Source of the DNA: UBA1858 sp964636225
Lineage (GTDB): Bacteria; Pseudomonadota; Gammaproteobacteria; UBA4575
Direction of reading: 5' to 3'
Assembly: GCA_964636225.1 (NCBI GenBank)
Contig: CAZWQM010000007.1
Span: 1-64,000, forward strand
Length of the DNA stretch: 64,000 nucleotides
Position 1 is the stretch's first letter; each line of letters begins with the position of its first letter. Position numbers and translations under genes: made by a program. The notes beneath the pieces were generated by a model. It did no database searches and was not told where the DNA came from. It worked only from the letters and a program-made list of their open reading frames with translations. Of this stretch, positions 1 to 8,184 are shown one piece after another.

Positions 1-1754
1 TGTTTGCCCACCTCTTCCAGTGTGTGATCGGTATTCATATCAATACCAAATCGCATACGCAACACTTTGGCTTCACGAGGTGTTAATGATGCCAGTATCT
101 CACGAGTGGCTTCACTTAAACCGACGCCGGCTGCGGCTTCGACAGGAGACTCAATGTTGGAATCTTCAATGAAGTCGCCAAGATGTGAGTCTTCATCATC
201 ACCGATCGGTGTTTCCATGGAAATGGGTTCTTTGGCAATCTTGAGTACTTTGCGAACTTTGTCTTCAGGCATTTCCATGCGCTCAGACAGTTCTTCCGGA
301 GTGGCTTCTCTTCCCATTTCCTGGAGCATTTGACGTGAAATGCGGTTTAGCTTGTTTATTGTTTCAATCATATGTACAGGTATACGTATGGTACGCGCCT
401 GATCTGCAATTGAACGGGTAATGGCCTGGCGAATCCACCAGGTGGCATAAGTCGAGAATTTATAGCCACGACGATATTCAAATTTATCCACAGCCTTCAT
501 AAGTCCGATATTGCCTTCCTGAATTAAATCCAGGAACTGCAATCCTCGATTGGTGTATTTTTTGGCAATCGAGATCACCAGTCGAAGGTTAGCTTCGACC
601 ATTTCTTTTTTGGCACGACGCGCCTTGGCTTCACCAATTGAAATGCGGCGATTGATTTCCTTTATTTCAGCAATGGATAGCTTGGATGCCTCCTGAATTG
701 AGACGAGTTTTTGTTGCTCTTTAAGGATTTCTCCCTGTACCTCCCGAAGTGAATCCGAATACGCGGCCTTTTTGTTAATCAGGCTGCTGACCCATTCAGT
801 ATTAGTCTCATTTTCAGTAAAGGATTCAATAAATTTCTTCTTGGGTATGCGTGCATAATCTACGCATAAAGCCATAATAAGACGTTCATGGTTACGAATG
901 CTACTGACGGTTGTGCGCAAGTTTTCCGACAGCGCATCAATCACCTTTTGGGTAAGCTTAAGGCGCATAAACAACTCCGCGACTTCTTCGCGGGCGGTAG
1001 CAGCTTTTTTAGCACTCTTCAGAACCGTGGCTGATTGTGATGACTTGTAGAGTTTGGCAAGCTTTTCAAAATGTTCCTTGGCTTCTTCTGGATCTGGGCC
1101 AGTGTCGATCTCCTCAGCGGTTTCTTCATCGTCATCTGCATCTTCATCCGTGTCAGAGTCGACGTCAGTGGTATCTTCACTATCACTGTTAACTACTGTG
1201 GGCGTGGGAATTTCATCCTCGGCGTCCGGGTCTATGAAGCCCGAAATAAGGTCAGTCAAACGCATTTCCTCAGCTTCGACTTTGGCATAGAGAAGTAAGA
1301 GGGTTTCGATGGATCGCGGATAATGGCCGATGGCGAATAAAACCTGGGATAACCCTTCCTCGATACGTTTGGCGATTTTGATTTCACCTTCACGGGTTAA
1401 AAGGTTAACGGTTCCCATTTCACGCATGTACATACGAACAGGATCTGTCGTTCTGCCAAATTCACTGTCAACAGAAGCCAGCGCCGCAGCAGCTTCTTCA
1501 GCCAGGTCATCTGCAGTCGCAGCTGTCTCTTCATCCAGCAGGGAATCTTCATCCGGAGCCTGCTCATGGACTCGAATGCCCATGTCATTGATCATTCCGA
1601 TAATATCTTCGATCTGCTCAGGATCAACGATAGAGTTTGGAAGGTGATCGTTGACTTCAGCGTAAGTCAAATAACCCTGTTCCTTGCCCTTGGCAATGAG
1701 GTCCTTTAGGCTATATTCCTGATTTTGCTGATCTGAATTTGAATCTGCTTCCAT
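1..1754 (-). CDS. rpoD: RNA polymerase primary sigma factor RpoD (sigma-70), 3' end outside window
   Basis: This is the housekeeping sigma factor that directs RNA polymerase to most promoters. About 584 codons are in the window, reading from the ATG at 1752-1754. An N-terminal region 1.1-like segment comes first, then the region 1.2 motif DPVRMYMREMG. An unusually acidic non-conserved region (Asp/Glu-rich, about 1085-1250) follows. Regions 2.3-2.4 are clear (YKFSTYATWWIRQAITRSIA), as is region 3. Translation leaves the window inside region 4 at FGIDMNTDHTLEEVGK, so only about 40 residues should be missing compared with E. coli RpoD. dnaG lies 146 nt upstream on the same strand. The separate sigma-32 gene is at 29485-30348. 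Confidence 0.97.
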   Translation of the reverse strand, partial: MEADSNSDQQNQEYSLKDLIAKGKEQGYLTYAEVNDHLPNSIVDPEQIEDIIGMINDMGIRVHEQAPDEDSLLDEETAATADDLAEEAAAALASVDSEFGRTTDPVRMYMREMGTVNLLTREGEIKIAKRIEEGLSQVLFAIGHYPRSIETLLLLYAKVEAEEMRLTDLISGFIDPDAEDEIPTPTVVNSDSEDTTDVDSDTDEDADDDEETAEEIDTGPDPEEAKEHFEKLAKLYKSSQSATVLKSAKKAATAREEVAELFMRLKLTQKVIDALSENLRTTVSSIRNHERLIMALCVDYARIPKKKFIESFTENETNTEWVSSLINKKAAYSDSLREVQGEILKEQQKLVSIQEASKLSIAEIKEINRRISIGEAKARRAKKEMVEANLRLVISIAKKYTNRGLQFLDLIQEGNIGLMKAVDKFEYRRGYKFSTYATWWIRQAITRSIADQARTIRIPVHMIETINKLNRISRQMLQEMGREATPEELSERMEMPEDKVRKVLKIAKEPISMETPIGDDEDSHLGDFIEDSNIESPVEAAAGVGLSEATREILASLTPREAKVLRMRFGIDMNTDHTLEEVGK

Positions 1755-1792
1755 TAAGCTACCCGCTAGAATAACAATTAATCAAACCGCCC

Positions 1793-1798
1793 ATTATA
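1793..1798 (-). promoter_or_regulatory. Putative -10 box for rpoD
   Basis: The minus strand reads TATAAT here, about 40 nt upstream of the rpoD start codon. No convincing TTGACA-like -35 lies at 16-18 nt. It may be a weak or activator-dependent promoter that supplements read-through from dnaG. Confidence 0.35.
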
Positions 1799-1900
1799 GG
1801 CAAATAAAAGCTATAGATATACCCGCCAAATGAGATGTTTTTGCATTTAGTGAGTGAATTAACATTAAAACCCAGCCTGGTTAGACCTTTTCCTTACACA

Positions 1901-3559
1901 TTAGTTTTCCTGCCGAATAATGGCATCCAGCTCATTTCGGCGTATATCGTCCTTAAATCGCTGCATGGTCTGTATGAAGGATAACTCGCGATTTTCCATA
2001 TCTGGCGGGTCCCACAGAAGTAATTTTTGTAACGAGGAATAATTTTTTTGGCCATGGAACCTTTCAACCAGAGCAATGGCACTTATATTAGGATCAGCCT
2101 CGATTATTTCAAGTAGCTCCGTAAACAAACTTATACCGGGATCCTTGAGTAATTGGCTGAGTTCCTCAACTGGAAGAGCATGTTGTGCCAGAGATGGATC
2201 ACGTAAAAGTAAGGCAATGGCCAGACGCGTTTTTGTATATTTTAGAGAACGTTTTTGTTTTTGCCCCCGGATGGGTGGGGCGGCCGGTTGAACTGCAGAG
2301 GGAGCCACATTGATCGAGGTGCCGACACGTTCGTTGAGTTCTTTAATCATGAGGTCGCGAAAAACCGTACGTGGAATTTTGGCCAATAACGGCTGGGCAG
2401 TACTGGCAAGTTTTGCACGACCATCAGGTGTAGTTAAATCGACATTCTTGCTCAGGTTGGTAAAAAAATATTCTGATAAAGTGGGTGCTTTACTTGATAG
2501 CTGGGTAAAAGAATCAGGGCCCAGGGTGCGAATAAGTGAATCCGGATCTTCACCCTGAGGCATAAATGCAAAACGTACGCTGATACCATCTTTATATTCC
2601 GGCAGGATCTGCTCAAGTGCTTTCCAAGCGGCATCACGACCTGCACGATCCCCGTCAAAACAAAAAACAAGATTTGTACTGAAGCGAAGCAGATTGCGAA
2701 TATTTTGAGCAGTTGTGGCCGTTCCAAGCGTGGCCACACAATTCTTAACGTGATGTTGAAACAAAGCCACCACATCCATATAACCTTCTACAATAATCAG
2801 TTGTTTAAACTTGCCCAGTGCCTGTCTTGCTTCGTACAGGCCGTACAAAGTGTTACTTTTATGAAACAGCTCCGTTTCTGGGCTGTTCATATACTTGGGC
2901 ATGGTGTCATCAACAGATCGGCCCCCAAAGCCTATAGTCCTGCCTCGTAAGTCACGAATAGGAAACATTATGCGATTTCGAAATCGATCATAAGTTTTAT
3001 TAACAGTTTTTTCTGATAGCAATCCTGAGTTGAGCATTTCTTCTTTGCTAATCTTATTGCCCAGTGCTGTATTTAGATTATCAAAGCCGGCAGGAGCATA
3101 ACCAATACTAAAGCTTGCCGCTATTTCGCCTGTGATGCCGCGGGATTTTAAATAATCAATCGCGTTTTGATTAGAACGTAATTGTTGTTGATAATATTGA
3201 TTTGCTTGTTCAAGTGCTTGATAGAGCATGTGATGATCATTGCGCAGAGCCGCACCTTTTTCTGTTGTTACTTTCAGGCCGAGTCTATTGGCTAAGACTT
3301 CTATCGCTTCAATAAATTGCAGACCTTCATACTCAATTAAAAAATTAATTGCGGTACCATGAGCACCACAACCAAAACAGTGATAAAACTGTTTGTCAGG
3401 ACTTACCGTAAAAGAAGGTGTTTTTTCACCATGAAAAGGGCAGCAGGCCAAGTACTCTTTGCCCTGGTTTTTTAAATCAATATAGCTGCTGATCAAATCA
3501 ACAATGTCGGTCTGATTTAGTACCTGGTCAATGAAAGACTGTGGAATTTTTCCAGCCAT
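1901..3559 (-). CDS. dnaG: DNA primase DnaG
   Basis: This primase synthesises RNA primers for chromosomal replication at the fork with DnaB helicase. It has 552 residues, slightly shorter than E. coli DnaG (581). The N-terminal CHC2 zinc-binding ligands are present as C40, H43, C61 and C64, at the same numbering as E. coli. The RNAP basic domain and the TOPRIM core follow, with IIVEGYMDV supplying the catalytic Glu and FCFDGDRAGRDAA the Asp-x-Asp. The C-terminal DnaB-interaction domain is more divergent. It is followed by rpoD, as in the macromolecular-synthesis operon, but rpsU is not next to it. A promoter-like sequence lies 52 nt upstream. Confidence 0.97.
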   Translation of the reverse strand: MAGKIPQSFIDQVLNQTDIVDLISSYIDLKNQGKEYLACCPFHGEKTPSFTVSPDKQFYHCFGCGAHGTAINFLIEYEGLQFIEAIEVLANRLGLKVTTEKGAALRNDHHMLYQALEQANQYYQQQLRSNQNAIDYLKSRGITGEIAASFSIGYAPAGFDNLNTALGNKISKEEMLNSGLLSEKTVNKTYDRFRNRIMFPIRDLRGRTIGFGGRSVDDTMPKYMNSPETELFHKSNTLYGLYEARQALGKFKQLIIVEGYMDVVALFQHHVKNCVATLGTATTAQNIRNLLRFSTNLVFCFDGDRAGRDAAWKALEQILPEYKDGISVRFAFMPQGEDPDSLIRTLGPDSFTQLSSKAPTLSEYFFTNLSKNVDLTTPDGRAKLASTAQPLLAKIPRTVFRDLMIKELNERVGTSINVAPSAVQPAAPPIRGQKQKRSLKYTKTRLAIALLLRDPSLAQHALPVEELSQLLKDPGISLFTELLEIIEADPNISAIALVERFHGQKNYSSLQKLLLWDPPDMENRELSFIQTMQRFKDDIRRNELDAIIRQEN

Positions 3560-3588
3560 GTTTCGCTAGATTCCTGATGAGTGAATAA

Positions 3589-3616
3589 AATGTATGCAGA
3601 AGCCTACCCTTTGCAA
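3589..3616 (-). promoter_or_regulatory. Putative sigma-70 promoter for dnaG-rpoD
   Basis: On the minus strand TTGCAA (3611-3616) and TACATT (3589-3594) are separated by 16 nt. They lie 30-57 nt upstream of the dnaG ATG in the 115-nt gap after the DamX-like gene. An independent promoter here would fit the separation of dnaG-rpoD from rpsU. This is called from sequence match only. Confidence 0.4.
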
Positions 3617-3674
3617 CGGGGAAGTCAATATAACTGGAAGGTTCAGGAGAAAAATGGGCTTGAGGACCCGGTCG

Positions 3675-5309
3675 CTACTTTAAGTATTGTTGAACATTTT
3701 TTAAAGGAATAGGCCAGGGCTTATTCTTTTTCAGGCTGGGAGACAATGAGTTTATGGCAGCTAAAGCCTGATCACGAGTTTTATAATTGCCTATAACCAG
3801 TACATAAATAATGGAATCATTAACTGACTTGCCAAAATAGGCGTAATGATCTTTCAGATTTTCTTTCTTGATTAAAGATTCAAGTTGAGAGACTTCTTTC
3901 GTAGCGACAACCTGTAATGTGTAACTAGAGGAATCAAGTTCTTTGAGCCAGACTTCACCGTAAGATTTTTTCGGAATAGATTGTTTGGTTACACTGGATA
4001 AAGATTTAGCAGTACTTGAGCTAGTATTTGTGGCAATTGTATTATTTGATTCTGTTTCAATTTCAGCGTTGTTGGCGACTTTTGATTTTTCAACTAATTT
4101 CTCATTCTCATCCAGTAGTTGTTTCTTATCCATTACTTCGAGAGATTCCGAAAGTAAGGTAGTGGTTTGTTGAGATTGATCTGCGTCGGGCTGTTCTGGG
4201 AGTTGCAGAGTAGAGGATTCCAGTGTGCCCACATTAATTTCAGTAATGGGTGGGGTTGGAAGTGGTAGAGAAGGCGTCTGTTCATTTGATGGCTTACCTG
4301 CTTCCTGTGCGATCGGTGAAAGCGTGGGTTCATTAATCAAAGGTTTATCCAGGGGCACCATGACTTCTTCTTTAGAATCATCTGTGTTAAGACGGCTGTT
4401 TAAATAAAATCCGGCGGCTATCACTGCTAAAATAGAAAGTAAAAATACTGGGACTCTGGGTTTGCGATTACGAATGGTTATGTGCGATCCAGAAGCATCA
4501 TGCAGTGAACCTTCCCTGCATTGATTCTGTAATGCAAAGATCGAATTTTCATGAATTTGGCGTGCATTGCCTGAAGAGGCTTTGTAGATTTCAGTTACTT
4601 GTGGTTCATCAAGCAATATTTCATTTTCAAGACCAGCTGCTTGTAAACGGTGTTGAATATAATGCCCCGTTTGCTCGCGTGTAAACGGCCGAACATTTAT
4701 TTGATACACTTGTGTGCAGGCCGGGTTGGACTCTTCAAGTTCGGAGATACCAAGTTTTAAGGTACTTTCTCCAGCCAGTATGAAACCAAGACTGAGTGGA
4801 CAAGCAAGTCCTATTCTGTGTTTAAGCGTAAACAGCCTGTCTAATGTTGATGAGTTAAGCAGATGCGCATCATCAATAATTAATGCGGCGTGTGTGTGTT
4901 CTCGCAGATAACAGATAACGTAATTTTCTATTGATAAATCACTTGCGGATGATTGAATGCTATCCTCAGCTAAAACCCAGCGCTGTTTGATTTTATTTTG
5001 AATAAAGTCGAAGTCTGTATCACTGCCAGCACGCAGGGTGCAGAATTGATATTGTTGATAACCCAGACGTAATATTTTTCGCAGAAAAGTTGTTTTGCCA
5101 ACGCCATCTTCCCCCGTTAACACAATTGTGGTGGCGGAATTGGTGAGGTACTCCATGATGATGTTATTGGTCATCTCTAACTGGCTGTCAGTGTATAAAT
5201 AGGCATCCTCTGCATGTTCGGTGAAAGGATGCTCTCTTAAACCTAGTGCGCTGAGCTCTTCTTCAGTCAGTTGATAGGATTCGGTCTGTTCATGTTCTAT
5301 TGTCATCAC
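3675..5309 (-). CDS. damX: DamX-like protein: AAA ATPase domain, membrane segment and C-terminal SPOR domain
   Basis: This is a 544-residue protein in the aroKB-damX neighbourhood. An N-terminal ExeA/GspA-type AAA domain carries Walker A GEDGVGKT (66-73) and Walker B ALIIDDAH. One membrane helix lies near residues 286-304, followed by a long Ser/Thr/Glu/Pro-rich periplasmic linker. A SPOR domain covers about 465-544 (from SYTLQVVATKE to the end). SPOR domains bind denuded septal peptidoglycan, so a division-site role is inferred. E. coli DamX shares the topology and SPOR domain but has no comparable intact ATPase. It lies 24 nt downstream of the dGTPase-like gene. The name is given by synteny and architecture. 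Confidence 0.85.
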   Translation of the reverse strand: MMTIEHEQTESYQLTEEELSALGLREHPFTEHAEDAYLYTDSQLEMTNNIIMEYLTNSATTIVLTGEDGVGKTTFLRKILRLGYQQYQFCTLRAGSDTDFDFIQNKIKQRWVLAEDSIQSSASDLSIENYVICYLREHTHAALIIDDAHLLNSSTLDRLFTLKHRIGLACPLSLGFILAGESTLKLGISELEESNPACTQVYQINVRPFTREQTGHYIQHRLQAAGLENEILLDEPQVTEIYKASSGNARQIHENSIFALQNQCREGSLHDASGSHITIRNRKPRVPVFLLSILAVIAAGFYLNSRLNTDDSKEEVMVPLDKPLINEPTLSPIAQEAGKPSNEQTPSLPLPTPPITEINVGTLESSTLQLPEQPDADQSQQTTTLLSESLEVMDKKQLLDENEKLVEKSKVANNAEIETESNNTIATNTSSSTAKSLSSVTKQSIPKKSYGEVWLKELDSSSYTLQVVATKEVSQLESLIKKENLKDHYAYFGKSVNDSIIYVLVIGNYKTRDQALAAINSLSPSLKKNKPWPIPLKNVQQYLK

Positions 5310-5333
5310 TGCATATTAAAAATCGCCATTAGG

Positions 5334-6494
5334 CTAGTTAATTCGGGCATATTCAATTTGAGCATATCGATCTGTCATGCCCGCAATGTAATCTGCGATA
5401 ACGCGTGCAAATTCATCACTGCCGCCAATTTTCTTTCTGGCAAGTGCTCTTGCCCTGTGTTCTTCTGGAAGTAGCTCAGGATTATTGTAAAAGCCTGTAA
5501 ATAAATATGAAATAATATTTTTTGCGTTAGTGCTCATCTTGTTCACTTGTTGATGTTGATACAAGTTAGCATGCAAAAAAGATTTTAATTCTGCCATTTG
5601 TTTTTTTACATCGTCGCTGAAAGCAACCAGAGGTGTCTTGCAAGTACGGACATCGTGGATGTTCTTAATATTATCAAGTTGGATATTTTTTAAGGTATTA
5701 TCAATTAAGTCACAGATAAGTTGATTGATGATGCGCCTTATAGTCTCCTGGGCTTTTCGTTTATCTGGCAAGTCGGGGAATCGCGCATCTACATCAAAAT
5801 AGTGATGCTCAAAAAGAGTAATGTCTCTAAGTTGTTGTAGGCTAATTAAGCCTGATCTCAGACCATCGTCCACATCATGATTGTTATAGGCAATTTCATC
5901 TGCAATATTTGTGAGCTGTGCTTCAAGACTAGGTTGAGTGCGATCCAAAAAACGTTGGCCTACTGTCCCCATGTTGCGGGCATGTTTGATTGAGCAGTGT
6001 TTCAAAATCCCTTCGCGGGTTTCAAACATTAGGTTTAATCCATCAAAATCAGGGTATTTTTCTTCCAGGAAATCGACGACGCGTAATGACTGTAGATTAT
6101 GTTCAAATCCACCAAATTCTTTCATACAGTGATTTAAGGCGTCCTGCCCAGCATGACCAAAAGCGGTATGACCCAAATCATGTGCGAGCGCAATTGCCTC
6201 TGTTAGGTCTTCGTTTAAATGCAGGGCACGGGATATTGAGCGAGCAATCTGGGAAACCTCAATAGAATGAGTGAGGCGAGTGCGATACAAATCACCTTCG
6301 TGATTTATAAAAACTTGTGTTTTGTACTCCAGTCTTCGAAATGCAGTGCTATGAATGATGCGATCGCGATCACGTTGATACTCAGTGCGAGAGGAACAAG
6401 ATGGCTCTGAAAATTTTCTGCCCGGCGATAAATTTTGAGTGACAGCATATTCTGCCAGATTAGTATTGGTAGGTTTGGAATCCACAGTGTTCAT
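5334..6494 (-). CDS. Deoxyguanosinetriphosphate triphosphohydrolase-like protein (HD domain)
   Basis: This is a 386-residue HD-superfamily nucleotidohydrolase of the Dgt-like family. Such enzymes hydrolyse dNTPs to the deoxynucleoside plus triphosphate and help set dNTP pools. The metal-binding set is visible: H76 in RTRLTHSIEVSQIAR and H105-D106 in ALAHDLGHTAFGHAG. A downstream NNHDVDDGLR segment supplies the last Asp. Length is close to the shorter dGTPase-like subfamily (about 380) rather than E. coli Dgt (505), so substrate specificity may be broader. It lies between aroB (19 nt upstream) and the DamX-like gene, all on one strand, and is probably co-transcribed. Confidence 0.9.
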   Translation of the reverse strand: MNTVDSKPTNTNLAEYAVTQNLSPGRKFSEPSCSSRTEYQRDRDRIIHSTAFRRLEYKTQVFINHEGDLYRTRLTHSIEVSQIARSISRALHLNEDLTEAIALAHDLGHTAFGHAGQDALNHCMKEFGGFEHNLQSLRVVDFLEEKYPDFDGLNLMFETREGILKHCSIKHARNMGTVGQRFLDRTQPSLEAQLTNIADEIAYNNHDVDDGLRSGLISLQQLRDITLFEHHYFDVDARFPDLPDKRKAQETIRRIINQLICDLIDNTLKNIQLDNIKNIHDVRTCKTPLVAFSDDVKKQMAELKSFLHANLYQHQQVNKMSTNAKNIISYLFTGFYNNPELLPEEHRARALARKKIGGSDEFARVIADYIAGMTDRYAQIEYARIN

Positions 6495-6513
6495 CTTTAT
6501 GGCAGATAAAAAG

Positions 6514-7602
6514 CTATGCGCTATTGTGTAATTCTATCAATGTACTGAAAAGTAAATCATCATCAAAGTCACTGGTTAAAACTGCCTCACCGATGTCTTT
6601 CAATAATATGAGGTGTAACTGACCATTTTTTACTTTTTTATCGACAGCCATCAGTTCAATGATTTTTTCAGCGGAAAGGGATTCAGGTAGTTTCGTTGGC
6701 AATTTGGCGAAAGAAATTAGCGAAGCAATTTTTTCGACCTGTTGATTAGAGAGCCAGCCAAGTCTGGCAGAGAATTCAGCGGCAACAACCATCCCACAGC
6801 CAACAGCTTCTCCATGTAACCAGTTGCCATAGCCCATGCCCGTTTCTATCGCATGACCAAATGTATGACCTAGATTCAGTAAAGCTCTGCGACCGCTTTT
6901 TTCATGTTCATCGCTTGCTACAATTTCTGCTTTACAGCGACAGGATTGTTCTACTGCGTATTCAATTGCATCTGTATTCAGCGCCAAAAGCTTTTGAATA
7001 TTATCTTCAAGCCAATCAAAAAAAGGACTGTCGGAAATCAAACCGTATTTAATAACTTCTGCCAGACCAGCGCTGAGCTCACGCTGCGGTAATGTATGCA
7101 GGGTGCTGATATCTGCCAACACACACTGAGGCTGATAGAAAGCGCCTATCATGTTTTTGCCCATGGGGTGGTTGACTCCGGTCTTGCCACCGACTGAAGA
7201 ATCAACTTGTGATAGTAAAGTAGTCGGGACCTGAATAAAGTTGACACCACGTTGATAACAGGCTGCAGCAAATCCGGTGATGTCGCCCACGACACCTCCG
7301 CCCAGCGCAATGACGGTCACATCTCTGGCACATTTATGCTGCAGAAGTTGATCGAAGATAGATTCTATAGTGGCAAGCGTTTTATAGCTTTCTCCATCAG
7401 TTAATATAACTTCATGGATGTGGTAATCAGAAAGTGACGATTTAAGCTTGTCAAGATATAAAGGCGCGACGGTCTCGTTGGAAATTACAACAATCTGTTT
7501 TCCATGAATATGTGGCTTTAATAGCTCTCCATGGGATAACAGGTTTTCACCAATGTGTATCGGGTAAGAGCGAGTGCCAAGATCAACTTTTAGAGTGCGC
7601 AT
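6514..7602 (-). CDS. aroB: 3-dehydroquinate synthase AroB
   Basis: AroB converts DAHP to 3-dehydroquinate, the second step of the shikimate pathway, using NAD+ and a divalent metal. It has 362 residues, the usual length. The NAD-binding loop GGGVVGDITGFAAA is clear, as are TTLLSQVDSSVGGKTGVNH and the metal-ligand motif GHTFGHAIE. The gene starts 8 nt after aroK ends, giving the common aroK-aroB unit. The chorismatase at 40203-41216 uses the end product of this pathway. Confidence 0.97.
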   Translation of the reverse strand: MRTLKVDLGTRSYPIHIGENLLSHGELLKPHIHGKQIVVISNETVAPLYLDKLKSSLSDYHIHEVILTDGESYKTLATIESIFDQLLQHKCARDVTVIALGGGVVGDITGFAAACYQRGVNFIQVPTTLLSQVDSSVGGKTGVNHPMGKNMIGAFYQPQCVLADISTLHTLPQRELSAGLAEVIKYGLISDSPFFDWLEDNIQKLLALNTDAIEYAVEQSCRCKAEIVASDEHEKSGRRALLNLGHTFGHAIETGMGYGNWLHGEAVGCGMVVAAEFSARLGWLSNQQVEKIASLISFAKLPTKLPESLSAEKIIELMAVDKKVKNGQLHLILLKDIGEAVLTSDFDDDLLFSTLIELHNSA

Positions 7603-7610
7603 GTGATTGT

Positions 7611-8132
7611 TTATGAATTTTTACTGCTGTTTACCTGTGTACAGATTTGTTCTATGGAAGAACTAATACTCTGGGTATTGGTATCGACAACCAAGTCTGA
7701 GATTTTCTCATAAATTGCATTGCGTTCGTTAGCCAGTTTTTGCAGTGTAGCATGGCGATCCTGGGTTTGAAGCAATGGGCGTTTTTTATCGTGCCGGGTT
7801 CGTTTGATCTGTGAGTTTACTGATGCCTGCAAGTATACAACAATACCGTTTTGTTTTATCAGATTCAGATTTTCCGGCACAAGGACTACGCCTCCTCCAG
7901 TAGCAATCACTGCATTTTTGTGACTTACCAGATCTCTAAGAATTTTAGTCTCTCTTTGCCTAAAACTCTGTTCGCCTTCCAATTCAAAAATAGTAGTAAT
8001 AGCAACACCGGTACGGTCTTCCAAAACTTTATCGCAATCATAAAATTTACGATTTAATTGTTTGGCTAATCGTTTGCCGACGGAAGACTTACCTGCTCCC
8101 ATTGGACCGATGAGAATAATATTTTTTGGCAT
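7611..8132 (-). CDS. aroK: Shikimate kinase AroK
   Basis: AroK phosphorylates shikimate with ATP to shikimate-3-phosphate. The 173-residue protein begins MPKNIILIGPMGAGKSSVGK, with Walker A GPMGAGKS at residues 9-16. It also has the shikimate-binding DxD-type segment (YDCDKVLEDRTG), the GGG loop (ATGGGVVL) and a lid arginine (KKRPLL). The ATG at 8130-8132 is preferred over a TTG two codons upstream. It sits between pilQ (52 nt upstream) and aroB, the order seen in pseudomonads and many relatives. Confidence 0.96.
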   Translation of the reverse strand: MPKNIILIGPMGAGKSSVGKRLAKQLNRKFYDCDKVLEDRTGVAITTIFELEGEQSFRQRETKILRDLVSHKNAVIATGGGVVLVPENLNLIKQNGIVVYLQASVNSQIKRTRHDKKRPLLQTQDRHATLQKLANERNAIYEKISDLVVDTNTQSISSSIEQICTQVNSSKNS

Positions 8133-8184
8133 AAGCAAAGTTAGGAGAGATTGCTTTAATTTTTTTATGCAAAATTCAGCTAGT

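Noticed and set aside
1054..1290. Serine-rich open frames on the plus strand
   Set aside because: They mirror the acidic Asp/Glu repeats of the RpoD non-conserved region, whose antisense codons read as Ser and Val.
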